Shown here piece after piece: positions 6,728-13,460 of a stretch of DNA of 13,907 nucleotides. A model generated the notes under the pieces. That model was not told where the DNA came from. It searched no databases and worked only from the letters and a program-made list of their open reading frames with translations. The stretch spans positions 1-13,907 of the forward strand of contig CAUJKG010000233.1 in NCBI GenBank assembly GCA_963205465.1, given 5' to 3'. The position numbers and the translations under genes are program-made. Numbering within the stretch: position 1 is the first letter of the stretch; each line of letters starts with the position of its first letter. This DNA is from Pseudomonadota bacterium. GTDB taxonomy: Bacteria > Pseudomonadota > Alphaproteobacteria > Rhizobiales > Xanthobacteraceae.

Positions 6728-7171
6728 CGTTATCAAACCAACGCCTTCAAACCGCCGCGCACGGGCCCACTGCGCGAACTCTTCGAGGCCGCTGGTCAAG
6801 CTCCCAAACACTGTCAGCGTGTTCGGCCCAGAGGGCAACCGCGCTTCCGCTGTACCGTAGGTAACGGTGATCTCATTATACTTGGGATCGAACGCTACAT
6901 CTCCCGGGCGAACAAGCCGCGTAAGATTCTCTTCTTTCTCAACACCAAGCGATACCGGCTTTGCACCCATCAGCATGTCACCGCTCCAAGCGACATGAAC
7001 CACGGGCAATTCGATGGGCAGCTTTTCCAGAAAGGCCGCACTCGTTTCAGGGACACCAACATCATAGATCAGGATATCGGCCGCGCGCCCATCCCACTCC
7101 ATTCTGACGAGCGTGTTTCCGCGCCGGAAATCGCTCCATGTCTTTTGCCAGTACCAATTTTCCGCATGCAT
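6710..7171 (-). CDS. DUF3830 family protein (cyclophilin-like fold)
   Basis: A 153-residue protein from ATG 7171, 4 bases after the stop of the upstream EthD-like gene; the longer frame from 7294 overlaps that gene and its extra residues look like out-of-frame coding sequence. The body fits DUF3830: an N-terminal strand, ILIYDVGVPETSAAFLEKLP (about 35-54; the 'apktxxalxxxLP' helix), VVHVAWSGDMLMG (about 58-70; the HaxWSGem motif), a loop with VRPGDVAFDPKYNEITVTYG (about 88-107; family: pGDlxyxpxxxeixxxYG), then a glycine-rich end, LTVFGSLTSGLEEFAQWA. The fold resembles a cyclophilin barrel; no activity is established to my knowledge. Members often lie beside amidohydrolases and ABC importers in catabolic loci, as here. 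It is last in the monooxygenase operon. Confidence 0.8.
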   Translation of the reverse strand: MHAENWYWQKTWSDFRRGNTLVRMEWDGRAADILIYDVGVPETSAAFLEKLPIELPVVHVAWSGDMLMGAKPVSLGVEKEENLTRLVRPGDVAFDPKYNEITVTYGTAEARLPSGPNTLTVFGSLTSGLEEFAQWARARRFEGVGLITFMSKR

Positions 7172-7175
7172 GAGG

Positions 7176-7484
7176 TCACCCGACAATCTGCGCAATCCGC
7201 TTATATTCCACGGATTCGAATGAGACTTTATCCTTGAAGACGCTCCAGCCCCGCCGCGCAGAAAACTCCGCCGTTTGCAGTGCGGATGCATCATCGAGTT
7301 CGTAGATCGCTACATATTTGCGTGTGCCGTCTGCACCTTGGCTGACGTAACGCTGCCCGGATCGAAAACCGGGGCAGTCAACAATCTCGGGCAGATGTTC
7401 TTCATTGTACCAGCGATTCCAGTCCGCCTCGACGGCAGGATCGATCGTCGCGGAAACAACAAGAATGGTCTCCGGTAAGCTCAT
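7176..7484 (-). CDS. EthD-like small protein, dimeric alpha/beta barrel
   Basis: A 102-residue protein from ATG 7484, with an ideal AAGGAG ribosome site 6 bases upstream, so it should be strongly translated. ETILVVSATIDPAVEADWNR (5-24) followed by WYNEEHLPEIVDCPGF (25-40) is the hallmark of EthD-like and related ABM-type ferredoxin folds ('fnxWYdeeHiPexlxvPGf'). YVAIYELDDASAL (57-69) is the second conserved strand and turn. Relatives occur in degradation operons for ethers, polyketide-like aromatics and heterocycles; some are decarboxylases, cyclases or lactone isomerases, many are uncharacterised. The conserved His 30 could be catalytic or structural. It follows the flavin reductase after a 138-base gap and precedes the DUF3830 gene by 4 bases. 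Exact function is unknown. Confidence 0.82.
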   Translation of the reverse strand: MSLPETILVVSATIDPAVEADWNRWYNEEHLPEIVDCPGFRSGQRYVSQGADGTRKYVAIYELDDASALQTAEFSARRGWSVFKDKVSFESVEYKRIAQIVG

Positions 7485-7507
7485 GATATCTCCTTGATTA
7501 TAAGTGC

Positions 7508-7552
7508 CCGAGGTCGGCGACGCTGCCGGGGCCTCGAACAGCGCCGCCTCGG
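7508..7552 (-). other. GC-rich imperfect stem-loop between reductase and EthD-like genes
   Basis: CCGAGG (7508-7513) pairs with CCTCGG (7547-7552), and further in GGCGACGCTG (7516-7525) pairs with CAGCGCCGCC (7539-7548) with one mismatch; the two pairings are alternatives in part. No T-run follows in the leftward direction. It lies in a 138-base gap inside an operon and could stabilise or process the RNA, or uncouple expression of the two small downstream genes. Confidence 0.45.
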
Positions 7553-7622
7553 ATCGACCAGCCGGCGCAGGTCTGGTTCCGGCGTGTCAAATATCATCCT
7601 GTTCTTTACACGCGCTCAGATG

Positions 7623-8177
7623 TCATTTCTCGGCATCCTTTAACACCCTATTCGCGCCGCCGACCTGTGATCCGTTCGGGTTAAGCTCGAGAAAGTTTCC
7701 ACGGAAGAAACACAACGGATGTTCGGCATTGGTTTCGAAAGCCGTCACCTTGCCGATAACAATGACATGATCGCCCGCCTCGTGCTCGGACCATGGATCA
7801 CAGGAGAGCCAGGCAATATTCTCGGCAAGCCGCGGAATTCCATCCTGCCACTGCCACGTGAGCGGCAGTTCGTCATCCAGCCGATGTCCGGCGAACTGCT
7901 TCGCCAAATCTCTCTGCCGGTGATTCAACACATTCACAACGAACGAACTGCGCTGAATATGCGCCGCCGACCTTGTGCCGCGCTTAAGACAAATCAGCAC
8001 CAGCGGCGGATCAAGCGAAACCGAGGTGAAAGAATTAACCGTGACCCCTCGCGGGCCTCCCTCGGTCGGGTACGTAACAACGGCCACCCCCGTCGCAAAA
8101 TGCCCAAGACATTGGCGCAGCGATTGCGTGGCCGAATAAGCGGCGTCCGGCGCCGCGGATATAGCGCGCGAAAGCAT
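7623..8177 (-). CDS. Flavin reductase (HpaC-like), partner of the upstream monooxygenase
   Basis: A 184-residue flavin:NAD(P)H reductase-domain protein. It supplies reduced flavin to the monooxygenase encoded just upstream. Family marks in order: LGHFATGVAVVTY (24-36), GVTVNSFTSVSLDPPLVLIC (44-63, the flavin-binding 'GxTxnSfxSvSxdPPLvl' block), FVVNVLNHRQRDLAKQFAG (79-97) and GDHVIVIGKV (135-144) with the conserved His 137. Length suits the HpaC group (about 170-190). ATG 8177 is preceded by GGGAAG. The gap to the monooxygenase stop is 24 bases, supporting co-transcription. Whether it prefers FAD or FMN, or NADH or NADPH, cannot be read from sequence. Confidence 0.93.
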   Translation of the reverse strand: MLSRAISAAPDAAYSATQSLRQCLGHFATGVAVVTYPTEGGPRGVTVNSFTSVSLDPPLVLICLKRGTRSAAHIQRSSFVVNVLNHRQRDLAKQFAGHRLDDELPLTWQWQDGIPRLAENIAWLSCDPWSEHEAGDHVIVIGKVTAFETNAEHPLCFFRGNFLELNPNGSQVGGANRVLKDAEK

Positions 8178-8201
8178 GACAGCTTCCCGGTGCGTTTCGC
8201 G

Positions 8202-9698
8202 CTATTCGGCAGCAACGGCTGCAGAAGAGCTGTTCGGACTTCCCTGATCCGGAAGGTCATAACTCTTCATGAACCCGTCGACCATGCCGCGCGCTGCATC
8301 CCAATCATAAAAACGGAATGCGTGTCCGCGGGTCACGAAGCTCGGCCCGGAGTAGAAAATTTCATATTGCAGATGCCGGGAGCCGAATTCGGAACCGACG
8401 GCGTCCCATGCGAGCTTGAAGAACTTCACGCGCTCCTTGGAATCGACGATCGATGAACGCTGCGTTTTCTCGATAATCGCGGCAAATTCCGGATTGGAAA
8501 AATCCGCGGCCTGAGAGGGCAGCATGATCAGCCCGCCACCAGCCAAGGTGCGGATCGTATCGATCACTTCCGGATAGAGCTGCTGCGAAATCGCCTGGGA
8601 TGCAGCCAGAATCGTGCGGTTCGGCACAAAATATTCGCCGAACTGTTCGCCCGACGATTCCATGGCGATGACCATGGCCTCGACGCTCGTAGCTTTTGCC
8701 GCGAGCAGTCCGAGCGTTTCGCGCACCGTAGGATAATTGATGATCCCGTTGATCTCCGCGATCTTACGCGCAAGCCCGAGCAGAAACTGCATCTTGACCG
8801 CAAGGCGGATCTGACACTGATAGTTCTGCAATACATGCGCACGCGTATCGTGCCACTGCCCCTGCGCCATCTGCACGTCGCGATGCACAAGCACCCGCTC
8901 CCACGGCACTTTGACATCATCGAAGTAAATGATGGCATCGTTTTCGTCGAAGCGGCTGGAAAGCGGATTGTCGAAGACCGAAGGCGCTGCTGCTTCGTAG
9001 GATTTGCGCGAGAACGCTTTCAACCCCTTCGCATTCATGGGCACCATAACGGTAAAAGCGAAGTCTTCTTCTCCCGCCTGCAACCCCATGAAACCCGACA
9101 CCATGATTTCATTCGCGAAGATCGTGCTGGTTCCCAGCATTTTCGCGCCCCGAATGGTGACGCCTGTGCTGTCTTCGTCGACGATGCGCGCGACCAGATC
9201 CTCGCCTGGCTGGTTCGACGCGGCTTTTGAGCGATCCGCCTGCGGATTGATGATGACGTAGGAGAGATAAAGATCGTTATCGCGGGCGTAATGAAAATAG
9301 TCGCCAAGCGCCTTGGCGCGGGCGGAGCCGTGCTTTTCAAACGCCTTGAGCCCCATATACATGCCGGCGAGTGACGAACCGACGTGGTCAGGCGAACGGC
9401 CCAGCATGCCACATGTCGTTTCCGCCCATGCCGTAAGTGCCTTGCGACGATCAACCAGCTCGCGATAATTCCTGGGCAATTGCCACAAGCGGTTGACGCG
9501 TTTGCCATTGGTCGGCGAAACGAATGTCATCGCTTCAAGGTTCGCAGGATCCGACTGAAAATCATAAAGCGCGCAGGCCGACCGCACCGATTGCCGGAAA
9601 GCTGAATGCGTCGTGATATCGGCAACTTGCTCGGAATAGATGTAAACGGCTCTACCGTCCTGCAGCGAGCGTAAGTGATCGCGTCCCGTCTTCACCAT
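8202..9698 (-). CDS. HpaB-family reduced-flavin-dependent monooxygenase (oxygenase component)
   Basis: A full-length 498-residue oxygenase of the 4-hydroxyphenylacetate 3-hydroxylase family, with an acyl-CoA-dehydrogenase-like fold. AAGGA lies 6 bases before ATG 9698. The N-terminal domain opens with TGRDHLRSLQDGRAVYI (4-20). The active-site helix GRSPDH (100-105) keeps the Arg but has His where HpaB has Tyr; NDLYLSYVIINPQADRS (141-157) is the substrate/flavin segment, with Tyr 147 where family members usually have His (LTH). MLGTSTIFANEIMV (187-200) and FDDVKVPWERV (259-269) are the beta-domain and linker motifs; the four-helix C-terminal domain carries the flavin-binding residues. It inserts one oxygen into an aromatic or heteroaromatic ring using reduced flavin from the next gene. 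The substituted residues argue against 4-hydroxyphenylacetate as substrate. First gene of its operon. Confidence 0.92.
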   Translation of the reverse strand: MVKTGRDHLRSLQDGRAVYIYSEQVADITTHSAFRQSVRSACALYDFQSDPANLEAMTFVSPTNGKRVNRLWQLPRNYRELVDRRKALTAWAETTCGMLGRSPDHVGSSLAGMYMGLKAFEKHGSARAKALGDYFHYARDNDLYLSYVIINPQADRSKAASNQPGEDLVARIVDEDSTGVTIRGAKMLGTSTIFANEIMVSGFMGLQAGEEDFAFTVMVPMNAKGLKAFSRKSYEAAAPSVFDNPLSSRFDENDAIIYFDDVKVPWERVLVHRDVQMAQGQWHDTRAHVLQNYQCQIRLAVKMQFLLGLARKIAEINGIINYPTVRETLGLLAAKATSVEAMVIAMESSGEQFGEYFVPNRTILAASQAISQQLYPEVIDTIRTLAGGGLIMLPSQAADFSNPEFAAIIEKTQRSSIVDSKERVKFFKLAWDAVGSEFGSRHLQYEIFYSGPSFVTRGHAFRFYDWDAARGMVDGFMKSYDLPDQGSPNSSSAAVAAE

Positions 9699-9751
9699 TG
9701 CGCTTCCTTGGCGTTTGGTGGCGGGGCGCCGAGATCATTCTCGTTGCGACC

Positions 9752-9824
9752 ATCCGCGGATGTTGCTGATCCGAGCCTTACGCCCCCCATTATTGGGGAT
9801 GTGGCGCGTCCGGCATATCCGGAC
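9752..9824 (-). promoter_or_regulatory. Structured 5' leader of the monooxygenase operon
   Basis: Between the predicted start of transcription (near 9835) and ATG 9698 lie three inverted repeats: GTCCGG-N5-CCGGAC (9808-9824), CCCC-N6-GGGG (9785-9798) and the palindrome ATCCGCGGAT (9752-9761). The first sits just downstream of the promoter, where a repressor would act. I cannot tell an operator from an RNA element, and no known riboswitch is recognised. Confidence 0.35.
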
Positions 9825-9841
9825 CGAGGCGCTATCGATCC

Positions 9842-9870
9842 ACTATTCTGTCCTGAATTCCGAAAGTCAA
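9842..9870 (-). promoter_or_regulatory. Putative leftward promoter of the monooxygenase operon
   Basis: TTGACT (9870-9865), a 17-base spacer and AATAGT (9847-9842). The geometry and boxes resemble the importer promoter (TTGACT, 17, CATAGT), but the TGTATACA palindrome is absent, so this operon may have different control. Leader about 137 bases. Confidence 0.55.
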
Positions 9871-9900
9871 GCGCACGGTTCAATTTGCACCTTCCCAAAT

Positions 9901-9922
9901 CGCAGTGTCGCTCGGCACTGCG
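9901..9922 (-). terminator. Possible terminator hairpin behind the metal-efflux operon
   Basis: CGCAGTG and CACTGCG form a perfect 7-base stem with an 8-base loop, about 28 bases beyond the stop of the small exported protein. In the leftward direction it is followed only by ATTT, so it is a weak intrinsic terminator at best. Confidence 0.4.
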
Positions 9923-9950
9923 TGAAGCTTCGCGGCGTTCGGGCTTGTGT

Positions 9951-10319
9951 CTAGAACTTCGCCTGCACGGTCTGATTGTCACCATCGGTGATCTGGATCG
10001 CACCCTTGACCGGCGTGGAGAGCGCCACAGGCGACGTGCCGGTCAGCACGTTTTCACCGCGCGGCGCGAGTTTGATCTGGGCCGGCTTGCCGTTGACGAT
10101 CAGTACCGCGGTTCCCTTGAAGCCCTTGGTCGAGACCGGCGTCTCGGCATGATCGGTGACAAACACGTCGAGCGTATTTCCCTTCACCACCACCTCGACA
10201 TGAAAATTTCCGGCATCGGTCTGCTGGCCGCCGTTCTTGCCCTTCTCGGGGGCGTGGGCGATAGCCGCTCCGGCGACGAGAAGCGCACCAAAGATTGCGA
10301 GAATGAGTTTGCGTGTCAT
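9951..10319 (-). CDS. Small exported protein of a heavy-metal RND operon
   Basis: A 122-residue protein that I do not assign to a named family. ATG 10319 has AGGAG about 8 bases upstream. A signal peptide (MTRKLILAIFGALL, then AGAAIA) is predicted to be cut after residue 21, leaving a mature N-terminus HAPEKGKNGG; an N-terminal histidine followed by a Gly/Lys-rich stretch suits metal binding. The rest (about 37-122) is predicted mostly beta: HVEVVVKGNTLDVFVTDHAE, VSTKGFKGTAVLIVNGKPAQ, and a closing ITDGDNQTVQAKF. Similar sequences, as I recall, occur as separate proteins or N-terminal extensions of CzcB-type adaptors. It follows the RND pump by 22 bases and is probably last in that operon. 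A periplasmic metal chaperone or sensor role is inference. Confidence 0.75.
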   Translation of the reverse strand: MTRKLILAIFGALLVAGAAIAHAPEKGKNGGQQTDAGNFHVEVVVKGNTLDVFVTDHAETPVSTKGFKGTAVLIVNGKPAQIKLAPRGENVLTGTSPVALSTPVKGAIQITDGDNQTVQAKF

Positions 10320-10341
10320 GTCGTTTTCTCCTTTTTCAAAA

Positions 10342-13300
10342 CTAGAAGACTTCGGAAGGTTGAGTGGTACGGGAGGCCGTTCGTTCCTCTCGCAGGCGCT
10401 CGAGCGGCACGCGGCCGAAGCGCCTGAACAAAAGCGGTGTCAGGATGGCATCGAGCATGGTCGCGCTGACCAGACCGCCGAAGATCGTGACCGCGACCGG
10501 ATGCAGGATTTCCTTGCCCGGCGAACTTGCATCGATCATCAGCGGCACCAGTGCGACCCCGGCGGATAGCGCCGTCATCAGGACGGGTGTGAGCCGCTCC
10601 AGCGTGCCGCGCACGATCAGCGCCTCACCGAACGGCATCCCTTCGCGCAGCGAGAGGTTGATGTAATGGCTGATCTTCAGGATGCCGTTGCGGGTCGCAA
10701 TTCCCGTCAGCGTCACGAAGCCGATCATCGACGCGACCGAAAGCGGTAGACCGCTGATCCAGAGCGCTGCCACGCTTCCGACCAGCGCGAAGGGAATGCT
10801 GCCGAGAATGATGAGTGCGAGGGCTACACTTTTGTAGCGGCTGTAGAGCACGGCAAAAATCAGGAGCAGCGAGATCAAAGATAGCCCTGCGATCTGCCGG
10901 CTCGCGCTCGCCTGTGCCTCGAAATTTCCTTCGAGACTGACGAACACGCCTTGCGGCAACTGCACCGAGGCAATCTGCCGCCGGACCGCTTCGGCGACGC
11001 CTGCCGCATCCGCCCCATCCGTATTCGCGAAGACCGCGATCCGGCGGCGGCTGTTCTCACGCAGGATCTGGTTAGGACCGTCGGTTTCGCGAATTTCTGC
11101 GATGTGCCGCGCCGGCACCCAGCCGCTCGGCGTCTGCACGAGAAAATTGCCGAGCCCTTGCGTCGTACGCATCTGGTCGGGCAACCGCATCACGACGTCG
11201 AAGCGGCGATATCCATCGATTACGCGCGACACCACGCGCCCGCTCGACAGACGGCTGATCTGCTCGACCACCGCCGCCGGCTGCACGCCGTAGAGCGCCG
11301 CCTTCCGGTAGTCGACCCGCACTTCGAGATGCGGGATCAGCACCTGCTTCTCAACCTGCAGGTCGCGAATACCCGGCACCGAAGCGAGCTTGCCGCGCAG
11401 TTCTTCCGCAAGCCGGCGAAGCACATCGAGATCGTCGCCGAAGATCTTGAGCGCTATCTCGGCGCGGACCCCGCTCAACATATGATCGATACGGTGCGAG
11501 ATCGGCTGGCCGACGATCACGCTCACCGGCAGCACCGAAAGCCGGGCACGAATTTCATTCGCAACCGCTTCCTTGTCGGCGCCCGGATGCATCGAGACTT
11601 CAATTTCGGAAACGTGGATGCCCTCGGCATGCTCGTCGAGTTCGGCACGGCCGGTGCGCCTACCGACGACCTTCACTTCCGGAATATCGAGCACGAGCCG
11701 CTCGGCGATCGCACCGATGCGGTTCGATTCCGCAAGCGATATGCCCGGATTGAACGAAACGTTCACCGTATAGGTGCCTTCGTTGAAGGTGGGCAGAAAA
11801 ATGCGCGGCAGGAACGCAAGTCCGAGCAGGCCGAGCGCAACGATAACAACCGTTCCTGCGAACACGGCGCGATCCGCCGCGAATGCGCGCTGAAGCAGCG
11901 CCTCGTTCCATCGCTTCAGCGTCGCAACGATTCGGCTTTCGCGCTCGCCGAGTGATTTCATGTTCGGCAGCAAGTAATAGGCCATCACCGGCGTCAGCGT
12001 GATCGAGACCGCAAGGCTCGCCAGAATTGCGATGATGTAGGCTTGACCAAGCGGCACGAACAACCGCCCCTCAATGCCCGACAAGGCAAAGAGCGGTACG
12101 AACACTAGGATGATGACCAGCGTCGCGTAAACGATGCCGGAGCGGACCTCCTGGCTCGCCGACACCACGACGTCGAAAGCGGAGCGCGGATTTCCCGCCT
12201 CGCGGTTTTCGCGCAACCGCCGGAAGATATTCTCGACATCGACCACGGCATCATCAACCAGTTCGCCGATGGCAATCGCGATCCCGCCGAGCGTCATGGT
12301 AGTGATGGAGAGACCCGCGAAATAGAACACCAGTGCCGTAACCAGCAGCGAAACTGGAATCGCGGTCAACGAGATCAACGTCGTCCTGACGTTCAAGAGG
12401 AACGCAAACAGCACGATCGCCACGACGGCAATCGCTTCAAGCAGCACCACCTGCACGTTTCGCACAGAGGTACTGATGTAATCCGCTTGCCGGAAAATTA
12501 CCTGATCGAGCTTCGTCGCTTCGGGCGCGGTGCTGGCGAGTTGCTCCAGCGCCGCCTTGATCTCGCGCGTCAGCTTTATCGTATCGACGAAGGGCTGCTT
12601 TTCGACCGAGACCATGACCGCCGGCGCGCCCATGTAGCCGGAGTCGCCGCGCTTCACCCGTGCACCGAAGGCAACCTCGGCGACCTGCCGCAGATAGACC
12701 GGACCGCTTGCGTCGTTCGCGACCACGATGTTGCGCAGGTCGTCGAGGCTCGTGGTGCGGCCGATGCTCCGGATCAGATATTCCCGCGCATGCTGATCGG
12801 TGAAGCCGCCGCCGAGATTGGCGCCGAAGGAGATCAGCGCCTTTTCGATCTGTTCCGGCGAGACATTGAAGCTGCGCATCGCGGGCGTGTTGACGAGGAT
12901 CCGGAATTGCCGGACTTCGCCCCCCATCGGGATGACCTGCGCGACGCCGGGGATCGTCAACAGCCGCGGCCGGATGGTGAAGTCCGCGAACTCCCGCAAT
13001 TCCATTGGCGAGAGCTTCGGGTTCGTCACCGCGAACATGAAGATCTGCCCCATGATCGAACTCACCGGCCCGAGTTGCGGCACGAGATTGGGCGGAAGCT
13101 GCTCGCGCACCAGCGACAGCCGTTCGCTGACGAGTTGGCGGGAGCGGAAAATCTCCGCATTCCATTCGAACTCGACATAAACGAAAGAAAGCCCGACACC
13201 TGAAACTGAGCGCACTCGCGTGACGCCCGGCAGACCGTTCATCTGCGTCTCGATCGGAAACGTGATGAGCTGCTCGACTTCCTGCGGCGCGTACCCTTCC

Positions 13301-13458
13301 GCCTCGGTGATGATGGTCACCGTCGGCCGGTTCAGATCCGGCAATACGTCCACCGGAAGCTGGGTGATCGCAAAGCCGCCATAGACCATGAGCGCGAGCG
13401 ACAGCGCGAGCACCAGCACGCGGTTCTGCACGGAGCGGCTGACCAGGAAGGTGAACAT
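10342..13458 (-). CDS. Heavy-metal efflux RND pump, CzcA/CusA family (HME-RND)
   Basis: A full-length 1038-residue inner-membrane proton-driven pump. The first membrane segment is about 10-32 (VQNRVLVLALSLALMVYGGF); the typical porter-domain motif PVDVLPDLNRPTV is at 35-47; membrane segments 2-6 cover about 336-355, 360-382, 387-412, 440-460 and 470-497; segment 7 is 530-550; segments 8-12 fall in 857-1012. The proton-relay segment 4 reads GGIAIAIGELVDDAVVDVEN (391-410), with acids at 399, 402, 403, 407 and 409. CzcA proteins have DFGxxxDGA there and CusA proteins AVGxMxDAA; the ELVDDAVVDVEN form resembles the group sometimes called HME5, whose metal is not settled. H655, H659 and M660 (SHRIDHM) lie near the expected metal entry site. 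ATG 13458 is 2 bases after the adaptor stop. It works with the adaptor and an outer-membrane channel not seen here. Confidence 0.93.
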   Translation of the reverse strand: MFTFLVSRSVQNRVLVLALSLALMVYGGFAITQLPVDVLPDLNRPTVTIITEAEGYAPQEVEQLITFPIETQMNGLPGVTRVRSVSGVGLSFVYVEFEWNAEIFRSRQLVSERLSLVREQLPPNLVPQLGPVSSIMGQIFMFAVTNPKLSPMELREFADFTIRPRLLTIPGVAQVIPMGGEVRQFRILVNTPAMRSFNVSPEQIEKALISFGANLGGGFTDQHAREYLIRSIGRTTSLDDLRNIVVANDASGPVYLRQVAEVAFGARVKRGDSGYMGAPAVMVSVEKQPFVDTIKLTREIKAALEQLASTAPEATKLDQVIFRQADYISTSVRNVQVVLLEAIAVVAIVLFAFLLNVRTTLISLTAIPVSLLVTALVFYFAGLSITTMTLGGIAIAIGELVDDAVVDVENIFRRLRENREAGNPRSAFDVVVSASQEVRSGIVYATLVIILVFVPLFALSGIEGRLFVPLGQAYIIAILASLAVSITLTPVMAYYLLPNMKSLGERESRIVATLKRWNEALLQRAFAADRAVFAGTVVIVALGLLGLAFLPRIFLPTFNEGTYTVNVSFNPGISLAESNRIGAIAERLVLDIPEVKVVGRRTGRAELDEHAEGIHVSEIEVSMHPGADKEAVANEIRARLSVLPVSVIVGQPISHRIDHMLSGVRAEIALKIFGDDLDVLRRLAEELRGKLASVPGIRDLQVEKQVLIPHLEVRVDYRKAALYGVQPAAVVEQISRLSSGRVVSRVIDGYRRFDVVMRLPDQMRTTQGLGNFLVQTPSGWVPARHIAEIRETDGPNQILRENSRRRIAVFANTDGADAAGVAEAVRRQIASVQLPQGVFVSLEGNFEAQASASRQIAGLSLISLLLIFAVLYSRYKSVALALIILGSIPFALVGSVAALWISGLPLSVASMIGFVTLTGIATRNGILKISHYINLSLREGMPFGEALIVRGTLERLTPVLMTALSAGVALVPLMIDASSPGKEILHPVAVTIFGGLVSATMLDAILTPLLFRRFGRVPLERLREERTASRTTQPSEVF

Positions 13459-13460
13459 GG

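Noticed and set aside
7497..7502. Perfect TATAAT on the minus strand before the EthD-like gene
   Set aside because: No -35 at 16-18 bases, and it abuts the ribosome site, so transcription would start at or inside the Shine-Dalgarno sequence. Probably chance.
7585..7590. TTGACA on the minus strand in the reductase/EthD-like gap
   Set aside because: The bases 16-18 downstream are GC-rich (CGCCGG) and do not resemble a -10 box.
10951..11955. 334-codon open frame on the plus strand
   Set aside because: Antisense to the RND pump gene; rich in Arg and His with no recognisable fold, as expected of a shadow frame in GC-rich DNA.
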